This document shows positions 11,541-25,661 of a DNA stretch of 64,000 nt, piece by piece. This DNA is from Luzula sylvatica (lineage: Eukaryota; Streptophyta; Magnoliopsida; Poales; Juncaceae). The translations under genes were made by a program, and so were the position numbers. Position 1 is the stretch's first letter. The number at the start of each line of letters is the position of its first letter. Where the stretch lies: contig OX326958.1 in the NCBI GenBank assembly GCA_946800325.1, forward strand, positions 72,661,264 through 72,725,263, written 5' to 3'. The notes below the pieces were generated by a model. It was not told the DNA's origin. It worked only from the letters and a program-made list of their open reading frames with translations, and searched no databases.

Positions 11541-13014
11541 TATGTAGAAAAAGATACGATACAACTGATGTAAAAACACGTTATTTGAACTCCTCAAAGC
11601 GTTAGAATCTTGTTTTGAATTGCAAAACAAACTTTCTTAGTGTTTGTTAAATTTGGTGAAAAGTTGTGTAGTAAAAGATACGATACAAATGATCTTAAAA
11701 CACGTTATTTGAACTCCTCAAAGCGTTAGAATCTTGTTTTGAATCGAAAAACAAACTTTCTTAGTGTTTGCGAAATTTGGTGAAAAGTTATGTTGTAAAA
11801 GATACGATACAAATGATCTTAAAACACGTTATTTGAAATCCTCAAAGCGTTAAAATCTTGTTTTGAATCGAAAAGAAAACTTTCTTAGTGTTTGCGAAAT
11901 TTGGTGAAAAGTTATGTAGTAAAAGATACGATACAAATGATCTTTAAACACGTTATTTGAACTCCTCAAAGCGTTAAAATCTTGTTTTGAATCGAAAAAC
12001 AAACTTTCTTAGCGTTTGTGAAATTTGGTGAAAATATATGTAGTAAAAGATACGATTCAAATGATCTAAAAATACGTTATTTGAACTCCACAAAGCGTTG
12101 AAATCTTGTTTTGAATCGAAAAACAAACTTTCTTAGTGTTTGTGAAATTTGGTGAAATGTTATGTAGTTTAAGATACGATACAAATGATCTAAAAACACG
12201 TTATTTGTACTCCTCAAAGCGTTAAAATCTTTTTTTGAATCCGAAAACAAACTTTCTTAGTGTTTGTGAAATTTGGTGAAAAGTTATGTAGTAAAAGATA
12301 CGATACAAATGATCTAAAAACACGTGATTTGAACTCCTCAAAGAGTTAGAATCTTGTTTTGAATCGAAAAACAAAATTTCTTAGTGTTTGTGAAATTTGG
12401 TGAAAAGTTATGTCGTAAAAGATACGATACAAATGATCTTAAAACACGTTATTTGAACTCCTCAAAGCGTTAGAATCTTGTTTTGAATCGAAAAACAAAC
12501 TTTCTTAGTGTTTGTGAAATTGGAGAAAAGTTATGTCATAAAAGATACGATACAAATGATCTTAAAACACGTTATTTGAACTCCTCAAAGCGTTAGAATA
12601 TTGTTTTGAATCGAAAAACAAACTTTCTTAGTGTTTGTGAAATTTGGTGAAAAGTTATGTCGTAAAAGATACGATACAAATGATCTTAAAACACGTTATT
12701 TGAACTCCTCAAAGCGTTAAAATCATGTTTTGAATCGGAAAACAAACTTTCTTAGTGTTTGCGAAATTTGGTGAAAAGTTATGTAGTAAAAGATACGATA
12801 TAAATGATCTAAAAACACGTTATTTGAACTCCTCAAAGCGTTAGAATCTTGTTTTGAATCGAAAAACAAACTTTCTTAGTGTTTGTGAAATTTGGTGAAA
12901 AGTTATGTCGTAAAACATACGATACAAATGATCTTAAAACACGTTATTTGAACTCCTCAAAGCGTTAAAATCATGTTTTGAATCGGAAAACAAACTTTCT
13001 TAGTGTTTGTGAAA
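11541..13014. repeat. Partial third copy of the segmental unit started at 3727
   Basis: Begins with the same marker monomer (GTAGAAAAAG) as 3727 and 6827 and follows 6827-8300 at a constant offset of 4714, including the -1 deletion (7807/12513) and the CACGTG-bearing monomer (7607/12321). Beyond about 13014 the order changes because one monomer is missing. Confidence 0.8.
11913..12284. repeat. 372-bp three-monomer module, copy 3 of 6
   Basis: Exactly 4714 bases after copy 2. It ends where the 18-monomer unit at 12285 begins. Confidence 0.88.
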
Positions 13015-14515
13015 TTGGGTGAAAAGTTATGTAGTAAAAGATACGATACAAATGATCTAAAAACACGTTATTTGAACCCCTCAAAGCGTTAGAATCTTGT
13101 TTTGAATCGAAAAACAAACTTTCTTAGTGTTTGTGAAATTTGGTAAAAAGTTATGTAGTAAATGAGACGATACAAGTGATCTAAAAACACGTTATTTGAA
13201 CTCCTCAAAGCGTTAAAATCATGTTTTGAATCGGAAAACAAACTTTCTTAGTGTTTGTGAAATTTGGTGAAAAGTTATGTCATAAAAGATACGATACAAA
13301 TGATCTTAAAACACGTTATATGAACTCCTCAAAGCATTAGAATCTTATTTTCAATCGAAAAACAAACTTTCTTAGTGTTTGTGAAATTTGGTGAAAAGTT
13401 ATGTCATAAAAGATACGATACAAATGATCTAAAAACACGTTATTTGAACTCCTCAAAGCGTTAGAATCTTGTTTTGAATCGAAAAACAAACTTGCTTAGT
13501 GTTTGTGAAATTTTGTGAAAAGTTATGTCGTAAAAAATACGATACAAATGATCTAAAAACACGTTATTTGAACTCCTCAAAGCGTTAGAATCTTGTTTTG
13601 AATCGGAAAACAAACTTTCTTAGTGTTTGTGAAATTTGGTGAAGAGTTATGTAGTAAAAGATACGATACAAATGATCTAAAAACACGTTATTTGAACTCC
13701 TCAAAGCGTTAGAATCTTGTTTTGAATCGAAAAACAAACTTTCTTAGTGTTTGTGAAATTTGGTGAAAAGTTATGTCGTAAAAGATACGATACAAATGAT
13801 CTAAAAACACGTTATTTGAACTCCTCAAAGCGTTAAAATCTTGATTTGAATCGAAAAACAAACTTTCTTAGTGTTTGCGAAATTTGGTGAAACGTTATGT
13901 AGTAAAAGATACGATACAAATGATCTTTAAACACGTTATTTGAACTCCTGAAAGCGTTAAAATCTTGTTTTGAATCGAAAAACAAACTTTCTTAGTGTTT
14001 GTTAAATTTGGTGAAAAGTTATGTAGTAAAAGATACGATACAACTGATCAAAAAACACATTATTTGAACTCCTCAAAGCGTTAGAATCTTGTTTTGAATC
14101 GAAAAACAAACTTTCTTAGTGTTTGTGAAATTTGGTGAAAAGTTATGTAGTAAAAGATACGATACAAATGATCTAAAAACACGTTATTTGATCTCCTCAA
14201 AGCGTTAAAATCTTGTTTTGAATCGAAAAACAAACTTTCTTAGTGTTTTTGAAATTTGGTGAAAAGTTATGTAGTAAAAGATACGATACAAATGATCTAA
14301 AAACACGTTATTTGAACTCCTGAAAGCGTTAAAATCTTGTTTTGAATCGAAAAACAAACTTTCTTAGTGTTTGTTAAATTTGGTGAAAAGTTATGTAGTA
14401 AAAGATACGATACAACTGATCTAAAAACACATTATTTGAACTCCTCAAAGCGTTAGAATCTTGTTTTGAATCGAAAAACAAACTTTCTTAGTGTTTGTGA
14501 AATTTGGTGAAAAGT
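12285..14515. repeat. 18-monomer unit (2231 bp), copy 1
   Basis: It starts with the monomer carrying CACGTG (12321) and runs through the -1 deletion and the A-B-D-E-F-G-H-I-J-K-L series of the later HOR. It lacks monomer C (the AAAACCCTG unit): type B at about 13280 is followed directly by type D. The next copy starts at 14516. Confidence 0.85.
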
Positions 14516-16870
14516 TATGTAGTAAAAGATACGATACAAATGATCTTTAAACACGTGATTTGAACTCCTCAAAGAGTTAGAATCTTGTTTTGAATCGAAA
14601 AACAAAATTTCTTAGTGTTTGTGAAATTTGGTGAAAAGTTATGTCGTAAAAGATACGATACAAATGATCTTGAAACACGTTATTTGAACTCCTCAAAGCG
14701 TTAGAATCTTGTTTTGAATCGAAAAACAAACTTTCTTAGTGTTTGTGAAATTGGAGAAAAGTTATGTCATAAAAGATACGATACAAATGATCTTAAAACA
14801 CGTTATTTGAACTCCTCAAAGCGTTAGAATATTGTTTTGAATCGAAAAACAAACTTTCTTAGTGTTTGTGAAATTTGGTGAAAAGTTATGTCGTAAAAGA
14901 TACGATACAAATGATCTTAAAACACGTTATTTGAACTCCTCAAAGCGTTAAAATCATGTTTTGAATCGGAAAACAAACTTTCTTAGTGTTTGCGAAATTT
15001 GGTGAAAAGTTATGTAGTAAAAGATACGATATAAATGATCTAAAAACACGTTATTTGAACTCCTCAAAGCGTTAGAATCTTGTTTTGAATCGAAAAACAA
15101 ACTTTCTTAGTGTTTGTGAAATTTGGTGAAAAGTTATGTCGTAAAACATACGATACAAATGATCTTAAAACACGTTATTTGAACTCCTCGAAGCGTTAAA
15201 ATCATGTTTTGAATCGGAAAACAAACTTTCTTAGTGTTTGTGAAATTGGGTGAAAAGTTATGTAGTAAAAGATACGATACAGATGATCTAAAAACACGTT
15301 ATTTGAACCCCTCAAAGCGTTAGAATCTTGTTTTGAATCGAAAAACAAACTTTCTTAGTGTTTGTGAAATTTGGTAAAAAGTTATGTAGTAAAAGAGACG
15401 ATACAAGTGATCTAAAAACACGTTATTTGAACTCCTCAAAGCGTTAAAATCATGTTTTGAATCGGAAAACAAACTTTCTTAGTGTTTGTGAAATTTGGTG
15501 AAAAGTTATGTCATAAAAGATACGATACAAATGATCTTAAAACACGTTATATGAACTCCTCAAAGCATTAGAATCTTATTTTCAATCGAAAAACAAACTT
15601 TCTTAGTGTTTGCGAAATTTGGTGAAAAGTTACGTAGTAAAAGATACGGTACAAATGATCTCAAAACACGTTATTTGAACTCCTCAAAGCGTTAAAACCC
15701 TGTTTTGAATCGAAAAACAAACTTTCTTAGTGTTTGTGAAATTTGGTGAAAAGTTATGTCATAAAAGATACGATACAAATGATCTAAAAACACGTTATTT
15801 GAACTCCTCAAAGCGTTAGAATCTTGTTTTGAATCGAAAAACAAACTTGCTTAGTGTTTGTGAAATTTTGTGAAAAGTTATGTCGTAAAAAATACGATAC
15901 AAATGATCTAAAAACACGTTATTTGAACTCCTCAAAGCGTTAGAATCTTGTTTTGAATCGGAAAACAAACTTTCTTAGTGTTTGTGATATTTGGTGAAAA
16001 GTTATGTAGTAAAAGATACGATACAAATGATCTAAAAACACGTTATTTGAACTCCTCAAAGCGTTAGAATCTTGTTTTGAATCGAAAAACAAACTTTCTT
16101 AGTGTTTGTGAAATTTGGTGAAAAGTTATGTCGTAAAAGATACGATACAAATGATCTAAAAACACGTTATTTGAACTCCTCAAAGCGTTAAAATCTTGAT
16201 TTGAATCGAAAAACAAACTTTCTTAGTGTTTGCGAAATTTGGTGAAACGTTATGTAGTAAAAGATACGATACAAATGATCTTTAAACACGTTATTTGAAC
16301 TCCTGAAAGCGTTAAAATCTTGTTTTGAATCGAAAAACAAACTTTCTTAGTGTTTGTTAAGTTTGGTGAAAAGTTATGTAGTAAAAGATACGATACAACT
16401 GATCAAAAAACACATTATTTGAACTCCTCAAAGCGTTAGAATCTTGTTTTGAATCGAAAAACAAACTTTCTTAGTGTTTGTGAAATTTGGTGAAAAGTTA
16501 TGTAGTAAAAGATACGATACAAATGATCTAAAAACACGTTATTTGATCTCCTCAAAGCGTTAAAATCTTGTTTTGAATCGAAAAACAAACTTTCTTAGTG
16601 TTTTTGAAATTTGGTGAAAAGTTATGTAGTAAAAGATACGATACAAATGATCTAAAAACACGTTATTTGAACTCCTGAAAGCGTTAAAATCTTGTTTTGA
16701 ATCGAAAAACAAACTTTCTTAGTGTTTGTTAAATTTGGTGAAAAGTTATGTAGTAAAAGATACGATACAACTGATCTAAAAACACATTATTTGAACTCCT
16801 CAAAGCGTTAGAATCTTGTTTTGAATCGAAAAACAAACTTTCTTAGTGTTTGTGAAATTTGGTGAAAAGT
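14516..16870. repeat. 19-monomer unit (2355 bp), copy 2
   Basis: Tandem duplicate of 12285-14515, again starting with the CACGTG monomer (14552) and carrying the -1 deletion (about 14751). It still has monomer C (about 15631-15754), so it is one unit longer. Either copy 1 lost C or the two copies derive from different parents. Confidence 0.85.
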
Positions 16871-16994
16871 TATGTAGTAAAAGATACGATACAAATGATC
16901 TAAAAACACGTTATTTGAACTCCTCAAAGCGTTAAAATCATGTTTTGAATCGGAAAACAAACTTTCTTAGTGTTTGTGAAATTTGGTGAAAAGT
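15507..16994. repeat. Early single copy of the 12-monomer HOR
   Basis: Contains types B to L and then A in the same order as the amplified block at 38334-53090, 1488 bp. It has the ancestral bases of the first amplified copy (AAATGATC in G, CTGAAAGCG in H, TTTGGTG in F). Thus the 12-monomer order existed as a single unit before amplification. Confidence 0.8.
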
Positions 16995-19954
16995 TATGTA
17001 GTAAAAGATACGATACAAATGATATAAAAACACATTATTTGAACTCCTCAAAGCGTTAGAATCTTGTTTTGAATCGAAAAACAAACTTTCTTAGTGTTTG
17101 TGAAATTTGGTGAAAAGTTATGTCATAAAAGATACGATACAAATGATCTAAAAACACGTTATTTGATCTCCTCAAAGCGTTAAAATCTTGTTTTGAATCG
17201 AAAAACAAACTTTCTTAGTGTTTTTGAAATTTGGTGAAAAGTTATGTAGTAAAAGATACGATACAAATGATCTAAAAACACGTTATTTGAACTCCTGAAA
17301 GCGTTAAAATCTTGTTTTGAATCGAAAAACAAACTTTCTTAGTGTTTGTGAAATTTGGTGAAAAGTTATGTAGTAAAAGATACGATACAAATGATCTAAA
17401 AACACATTATTTGAACTCCTCAAAGCGTTAGAATCTTGTTTTGAATCGAAAAACAAACTTTCTTAGTGTTTGTAAAATTTGGTGAAAAGTTATGTCGTAA
17501 AAGATACGATACAAATGATCTAAAAACACGTTATTTGAACTCCTCAAAGCGTTAAAATCTTGATTTGAATCGGAAAACAAACTTTCTTAGTGTTTGCGAA
17601 ATTTGGTGAAACGTTATGTAGTAAAAGATACGATACAAATGATCTTTAAACACGTTATTTGGACTCCTGAAAGCGTTAAAATCTTGTTTTGAATCGAAAA
17701 ACAAACTTTCTTAGTGTTTGTTAAATTTGGTGAAAAGTTATGTAGTAAAAGATACGATACAACTGATCTAAAAACACATTATTTGAACTCCTCAAAGCGT
17801 TAGAATCTTGTTTTGAATAGAAAAACAAACTTTCTTAGTGTTTGTGAAATTTGGTGAAAAGTTATGTAGTAAAAGATACGATACAAATGATCTAAAAACA
17901 CGTTATTTGATCTCCTCAAAGCGTTAAAATCTTGTTTTGAATCGAAAAACAAACTTTCTTAGTGTTTTTGAAATTTGGTGAAAAGTTATGTAGTAAAAGA
18001 TTCGATACAAATGATCTAAAAACACGTTATTTGAACTCCTGAAAGCGTTAAAATCTTGTTTTGAATCGAAAAACAAACTTTCTTAGTGTTTGTTAAATTT
18101 GGTGAAAAGTTATGTAGTAAAAGATACGATACAACTGATCTAAAAACACATTATTTGAACTCCTCAAAGCGTTAGAATCTTGTTTTGAATCGAAAAACAA
18201 ACTTTCTTAGTGTTTGTGAAATTTGGTGAAAAGTTATGTAGTAAAAGATACGATACAAATGATCTAAAAACACGTTATTTGATCTCCTCAAAGCGTTAAA
18301 ATCTTGTTTTGAATCGGAAAACAAACTTTCTTAGTGTTTGCGAAATTTGGTGAAAAGTTATGTAGTAAAAGATACGATACAAATGATCTTTAAACACGTT
18401 ATTTGAACTCCACAAAGCGTTAAAATCTTGTTTTGAATCGAAAAACAAACTTTCTTAGTGTTTGCGAAATTTGGTGAAAAAGTTATGTAGTAAAAGATAC
18501 GATACAAATGATCTTTAAACACGTTATTTGAACTCCTCAAAGCGTTAAAATCTTGTTTTGAATCGAAAAACAAACTTTCTTAGTGTTTGTGAAATTTGGT
18601 GAAAAGTTATGTAGTAAAAGATACGATACAAATGATCTGAAAACACGTTATTTGAACTCCACAAAGCGTTAAAATCTTGTTTTGAATCGAAAAACAAACT
18701 TTCTTAGTGTTTGTGAAATTTGGTGAAAAGTTATGTAGTAAAAGATACGATACAACTGATCTAAAAACACGTTATTTGAACACCTCAAAGCGTTAAAATC
18801 TTGTTTTGAATCGAAAAACAAACTTTCTTAGTGTTTGTGAAATTTGGTGAAAAGTTATGTCACAAAAGATACGATACAAATGATCTAAAAACACGTTATT
18901 TGAACTCCTTAAAGTGTTAGAATCTTGTTTTGAATCGAAAAACAAACTTGCTTAGTGTTTGCGAAATTTGGTGAAAAGTTACGTAGTAAAAGATACGGTA
19001 CAAATGATCTCAAAACACGTTATTTGAACTCCTCAAAGCGTTAAAACCTTGTTTTGAATCGAAAAACAAACTTTCTTAGTGTTTGTGAAATTTGGTGAAA
19101 AGTTATGTCATAAAAGATACGATACAAATGATCTTAAAACACGTTATTTGAAAACTCCTCAAAGCGTTAGAATCTTGTTTTGAATCGAAAAACAAACTTT
19201 CTTAGTGTTTGTGAAATTTGGTGAAAAGTTATGTCGTAAAAGATACGATACAAATGATCTAAAAACACGTTATTTGAACTCCTCAAAGCGTTAAAATCTT
19301 GATTTGAATCGAAAAACAAACTTTCTTAGTGTTTGCGAAATTTGGTGAAACGTTATGTAGTAAAAGATACGATACAAATGATCTTTAAACACGTTATTTG
19401 AACTCCTGAAAGCGTTAAAATCTTGTTTTGAATCGAAAAACAAACTTTCTTAGTGTTTGTTAAATTTGGTGAAAAGTTATGTAGTAAAAGATACGATACA
19501 ACTGATCTAAAAACACATTATTTGAACTCCTCAAAGCGTTAGAATCTTGTTTTGAATCGAAAAACAAACTTTCTTAGTGTTTGTGAAATTTGGTGAAAAG
19601 TTATGTAGTAAAAGATACGATACAAATGATCTAAAAACACGTTATTTGATCTCCTCAAAGCGTTAAAATCTTGTTTTGAATCGAAAAACAAACTTTCTTA
19701 GTGTTTTTGAAATTTGGTGAAAATTTATGTAGTAAAAGATACGATACAACTGATCTAAAAACACGTTATTTGAACTCCTGAAAGCGTTAGAATCTTGTTT
19801 TGAATCGAAAAACAAACTTTCTTAGTGTTTGTTAAATTTGGTGAAAAGTTATGTAGTAAAAGATACGATACAACTGATCTAAAAACACATTATTTGAACT
19901 CCTCAAAGCGTTAGAATCTTGTTTTGAATCGAAAAACAAACTTTCTTAGTGTTT
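16995..19954. repeat. Irregular stretch of HOR-type monomers
   Basis: About 24 monomers, mostly of types G to L in varying order (J-K-I combinations repeated). It also holds a TTTAAA doublet with a +1 insertion (about 18478), a unit with GTCACAAAAG (about 18860), a C-type unit with AAAACCTT (19043) and the +2 insertion (about 19150). No strict period above 124. No gene seen. Confidence 0.75.
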
Positions 19955-22900
19955 GCGAAATTTGGTGAAACGTTATGTAGTAAAAGATACGATACAAATG
20001 ATCTTTAAACACGTTATTTGAACTCCTGAAAGCGTTAAAATCTTGTTTTGAATCGAAAAACAAACTTTCTTAGTGTTTGTTAAATTTGGTGAAAAGTTAT
20101 GTAGTAAAAGATACGATACAACTGATCTAAAAACACATTATTTGAACTCCTCAAAGCGTTAGAATCTTGTTTTGAATCGAAAAACAAACTTTCTTAGTGT
20201 TTGTGAAATTTGGTGAAAAGTTATGTAGTAAAAGATACGATACAAATGATCTAAAAACACGTTATTTGATCTCCTCAAAGCGTTAAAATCTTGTTTTGAA
20301 TCGAAAAACAAACTTTCTTAGTGTTTTTGAAATTTGGTGAAAATTTATGTAGTAAAAGATACGATACAACTGATCTAAAAACACGTTATTTGAACTCCTG
20401 AAAGCGTTAGAATCTTGTTTTGAATCGAAAAACAAACTTTCTTAGTGTTTGTTAAATTTGGTGAAAAGTTATGTAGTAAAAGATACGATACAAATGATCT
20501 AAAAACACGTTATTTGATCTCCTCAAAGCGTTAAAATCTTGTTTTGAATCGAAAAACAAACTTTCTTAGTGTTTTTGAAATTTGGTGAAAAGTTATGTAG
20601 TAAAAGATACGATACAAATGATCTAAAAACACGTTATTTGAACTCCTGAAAGCGTTAAAATCTTGTTTTGAATCGAAAAACAAACTTTCTTAGTGTTTGT
20701 GAAATTTGGTGAAAAGTTATGTAGTAAAAGATACGATACAACTGATCTAAAAACACATTATTTGAACTCCTCAAAGCGTTAGAATCTTGTTTTGAATCGA
20801 AAAACAAACTTTCTTAGTGTTTGTGAAATTTGGTGAAAAGTTATGTCGTAAAAAATACGATACAAATGATCTAAAAACACGTTATTTGAACTCCTCAAAG
20901 CGTTAAAATCATGTTTTGAATCGGAAAACAAACTTTCTTAGTGTTTGTGAAATTTGGTTAAAAGTTATGTAGTAAAAGATACGATACAAATGATCTTTAA
21001 ACACGTTATTTGAACTCCTGAAAGCGTTAAAATCTTGTTTTGAATCGAAAAACAAACTTTCTTAGTGTTTGCGAAATTTGGTGAAAAGTTATGTAGTAAA
21101 AGATACGATACAACTGATCTAAAAACACATTATTTGAACTCCTCAAAGCGTTAGAATCTTGTTTTGAATCGAAAAACAAACTTTCTTAGTGTTTGTGAAA
21201 TTTGGTGAAAAGTTATGTCATAAAAGATACGATACAAATGATCTAAAAACACGTTATTTGATCACCTCAAAGCGTTAAAATCTTGTTTTTAATCGAAAAA
21301 CAAACTTTCTTAGTGTTTTTGAAATTTGGTGAAAAGTTATGTAGTAAAAGATACGATACAAATGATCTCAAAACACGTTATTTGAACTCCTGAAAGCGTT
21401 AAAATCTTGTTTTGAATCGAAAAACAAACTTTCTTAGTGTTTGTGAAATTTGGTGAAAAGTTATGTCATAAAAGATACGATACAAATGATCTTAAAACAC
21501 ATTATTTGAACTCCTCAAAGCGTTAGAATCTTGTTTTGAATCGAAAAACAAACTTTCTTAGTGTTTGTGAAATTTGGTGAAAAGTTATGTCGTAAAAGAT
21601 ACGATACAAATGATCTAAAAACACGTTATTTGAACTCCTCAAAGCGTTAAAATCATGTTTTGAATCGGAAAACAAACTTTCTTAGTGTTTGCGAAATTTG
21701 GTGAAAAGTTATGTAGTAAAAGATACGATATAAATGATCTAAAAACACGTTATTTGAACTCCTCAAAGCGTTAGAATCTTGTTTTGAATCGAAAAACAAA
21801 CTTTCTTAGTGTTTGTGAAATTTGGTGAAAAGTTATGTCGTAAAACATACGATACAAATGATCTTAAAACACGTTATTTGAACTCCTCAAAGCGTTAAAA
21901 TCTTGTTTTGAATCGAAAAACAAACTTTCTTAGTGTTTGCGAAATTTGGTGAAAAGTTATGTAGTAAAAGATACGATACAAATGATCTTTAAACACGTTA
22001 TTTGAACTCCACAAAGCGTTAAAATCTTGTTTTGAATCGAAAAACAAACTTTCTTAGTGTTTGCGAAATTTGGTGAAAAAGTTATGTAGTAAAAGATACG
22101 ATACAAATGATCTTTAAACACGTTATTTGAACTCCTCAAAGCGTTAAAATCTTGTTTTGAATCGAAAAACAAACTTTCTTAGTGTTTGTGAAATTTGGTG
22201 AAAAGTTATGTAGTAAAAGATACGATACAAATGATCTAAAAACACGTTATTTGAACTCCACAAAGCGTTAAAATCTTGTTTTGAATCGAAAAACAAACTT
22301 TCTTAGTGTTTGCGAAATTTGGTGAAAAGTTATGTAGTAAAAGATACGATACAACTGATCTAAAAACACGTTATTTGAACACCTCAAAGCGTTAAAATCT
22401 TGTTTTGAATCGAAAAACAAACTTTCTTAGTGTTTGTGAAATTTGGTGAAAAGTTATGTAGTAAAAGATACGATACAAATGATCTAAAAACACGTTATTT
22501 GTACTCATCAAAGCGTTAAAATCTTGTTTTGAATCCGAAAACAAACTTTCTTAGTGTTTGTGAAATTTGGTGAAAAGTTATGTAGCAAAAGATACGATAC
22601 AAATGATCTAAAAACACGTTATTTGAACTCCTCAAAGCGTTAGATTCTTGTTTTGAATCGAAAAACAAACTTTCTTAGTGTTTGTGAAATTTGGTGAAAA
22701 GTTATGTCATAAAAGATACGATACAAATGATCTTAAAACACGTTATTTGAGCTCCTCAAAGCGTTGGAATCTTGTTTTGAATCGGAAAACAAACTTTCTT
22801 AGTGTTTGTGAAATTTGGTGAAAAGTTATGTAGTAAAAGATACGATACAAATGATCTAAAAACACGTTATTTGTACTCCTCAAAGCGTTAAAATCTTGTT

Positions 22901-25661
22901 TTGAATCCGAAAACAAACTTTCTTAGTGTTTGTGAAATTTGGTGAAAAGTTATGTAGTAAAAGATACGATACAAATGATCTAAAAACACGTTATTTGAAC
23001 TCCTCAAAGCGTTAGATTCTTGTTTTGAATCGAAAAACAAACTTTCTTAGTGTTTGTGAAATTTGGTGAAAAGTTATGTAGTAAATGATACGATACAAAT
23101 GATCTTTAAACACGTTATTTGAACTCCTGAAAGCGTTAAAATCTTGTTTTGAATCGAAAAACAAACTTTCTTAGTGTTTGTTAAATTTGGTGAAAAGTTA
23201 TGTAGTAAAAGATACGATACAACTGATCTAAAAACACATTATTTGAACTCCTCAAAGCGTTAGAATCTTGTTTTGAATCGAAAAACAAACTTTCTTAGTG
23301 TTTGTGAAATTTGGTGAAAAGTTATGTAGTAAAAGATACGATACAAATGATCTAAAAACACGTTATTTGATCTCCTCAAAGCGTTAAAATCTTGTTTTGA
23401 ATCGAAAAACAAACTTTCTTAGTGTTTTTGAAATTTGGTGAAAAGTTATGTAGTAAAAGATACGATACAAATGATCTAAAAACACGTTATTTGAACTCCT
23501 GAAAGCGTTAAAATCTTGTTTTGAATCGAAAAACAAACTTTCTTAGTGTTTGTTAAATTTGGTGAAAAGTTATGTAGTAAAAGATACGATACAACTGATC
23601 TAAAAACACATTATTTGAACTCCTCAAAGCGTTAGAATCTTGTTTTGAATCGAAAAACAAACTTTCTTAGTGTTTGTGAAATTTGGTGAAAAGTTATGTA
23701 GTAAAAGATACGATACAAATGATCTAAAAACACGTTATTTGAACTCCTCAAAGCGTTAAAATCATGTTTTGAATCGGAAAACAAACTTTCTTAGTGTTTG
23801 TGAAATTTGGTGAAAAGTTATGTCATAAAAGATACGATACAAATGATCTTAAAACACGTTATATGAACTCCTCAAAGCATTAGAATCTTGTTTTCAATCG
23901 AAAAACAAACTTTCTTAGTGTTTGCGAAATTTGGTGAAAAGTTACGTAGTAAAAGATACGGTACAAATGATCTCAAAACACGTTATTTGAACTCCTCAAA
24001 GCGTTAAAACCCTGTTTTGAATCGAAAAACAAACTTTCTTAGTGTTTGTGAAATTTGGTGAAAAGTTATGTCATAAAAGATACGATACAAATGATCTAAA
24101 AACACGTTATTTGAACTCCTCAAAGCGTTAGAATCTTGTTTTGAATCGAAAAACAAACTTGCTTAGTGTTTGTGAAATTTTGTGAAAAGTTATGTCGTAA
24201 AAAATACGATACAAATGATCTAAAAACACGTTATTTGAACTCCTCAAAGCGTTAGAATCTTGTTTTGAATCGGAAAACAAACTTTCTTAGTGTTTGTGAA
24301 ATTTGGTGAAAAGTTATGTAGTAAAAGATACGATACAAATGATCTAAAAACACGTTATTTGAACTCCTCAAAGCGTTAGAATCTTGTTTTGAATCGAAAA
24401 ACAAACTTTCTTAGTGTTTGTGAAATTTGGTGAAAAGTTATGTCGTAAAAGATACGATACAAATGATCTAAAAACACGTTATTTGAACTCCTCAAAGCGT
24501 TAAAATCTTGATTTGAATCGAAAAACAATCTTTCTTAGTGTTTGCAAAATTTGGTGAAACGTTATGTAGTAAAAGATACGATACAAATGATCTTTAAACA
24601 CGTTATTTGAACTCCTGAAAGCGTTAAAATCTAGTTTTGAATCGAAAAACAAACTCTCTTAGTGTTTGTTAAATTTGGTGAAAAGTTATGTAGTAAAAGA
24701 TACGATACAACTGATCTAAAAACACATTATTTGAACTCCTCAAAGCGTTAGAATCTTGTTTTGAATCGAAAAACAAACTTTCTTAGTGTTTGTGAAATTT
24801 GGTGAAAAGTTATGTAGTAAAAGATACGATACAAATGATCTAAAAACACGTTATTTGATCTCCTCAAAGCGTTAAAATCTTGTTTTGAATCGAAAAACAA
24901 ACTTTCATAGTGTTTTTGAAATTTGGTGAAAAGTTATGTAGTAAAAGATACGATACAAATGATCTAAAAACACGTTATTTGAACTCCTGAAAGCGTTAAA
25001 ATCTTGTTTTGAATCGAAAAACAAACTTTCTTAGTGTTTGTTAAATTTGGTGAAAAGTTATGTAGTAAAAGATACGATACAACTGATCTAAAAACACATT
25101 ATTTGAACTCCTCAAAGCGTTAGAATCTTGTTTTGAATCGAAAAACAAACTTTCTTAGTGTTTGTGAAATTTGGTGAAAAGTTATGTAGTAAAAGATACG
25201 ATACAAATGATCTAAAAACACGTTATTTGAACTCCTCAAAGCGTTAAAATCATGTTTTGAATCGGAAAACAAACTTTCTTAGTGTTTGTGAAATTTGGTG
25301 AAAAGTTATGTCATAAAAGATATGATACAAATGATCTAAAAACACGTTATTTGAACTCCTCAAAGTGTTAGAATCTTGTTTTGAATCGAAAAACAAACTT
25401 GCTTAGTGTTTGCGAAATTTGGTGAAAAGTTACGTAGTAAAAGATACGGTACAAATGATCTCAAAACACGTTATTTGAACTCCTCAAAGCGTTAAAACCT
25501 TGTTTTGAATCGAAAAACAAACTTTCTTAGTGTTTGTGAAATTTGGTGAAAAGTTATGTCATAAAAGATACGATACAAATGATCTTAAAACACGTTATTT
25601 GAAAACTCCTCAAAGCGTTAGAATCTTGTTTTGAATCGAAAAACAAACTTTCTTAGTGTTT
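19955..25661. repeat. 5707-bp tandem segmental duplication, copy 1 (46 monomers + 3)
   Basis: Every distinctive variant here recurs 5707 bases downstream. Examples: GATCACC at about 21261, the +1 doublet (22078), GTAAATGATACG at 23091, ACTCTCTT near 24650, TTCATAG near 24904, AAAGTGTTAG near 25363 and the +2 insertion at 25600. Private bases in this copy include GGTTAAAAG near 20957, TTTTTAATCG near 21287, GTAGCAAAAG near 22585, ACAATCTTT near 24527, CTAGTTTTG near 24632 and a TATGATAC near 25321. It joins copy 2 inside the monomer after the +2 insertion, at the GCGAAATTT word (25662). Confidence 0.9.
23819..25306. repeat. Single 12-monomer HOR copy inside the 5707-bp unit
   Basis: Types B-C-D-E-F-G-H-I-J-K-L-A in the order used by the amplified block, 1488 bp, with private bases ACTCTCTT in H and TTCATAG in J. 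After A the order leaves the HOR, continuing with a unit carrying AAAGTGTTAG and TTGCTTAG. Confidence 0.82.
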
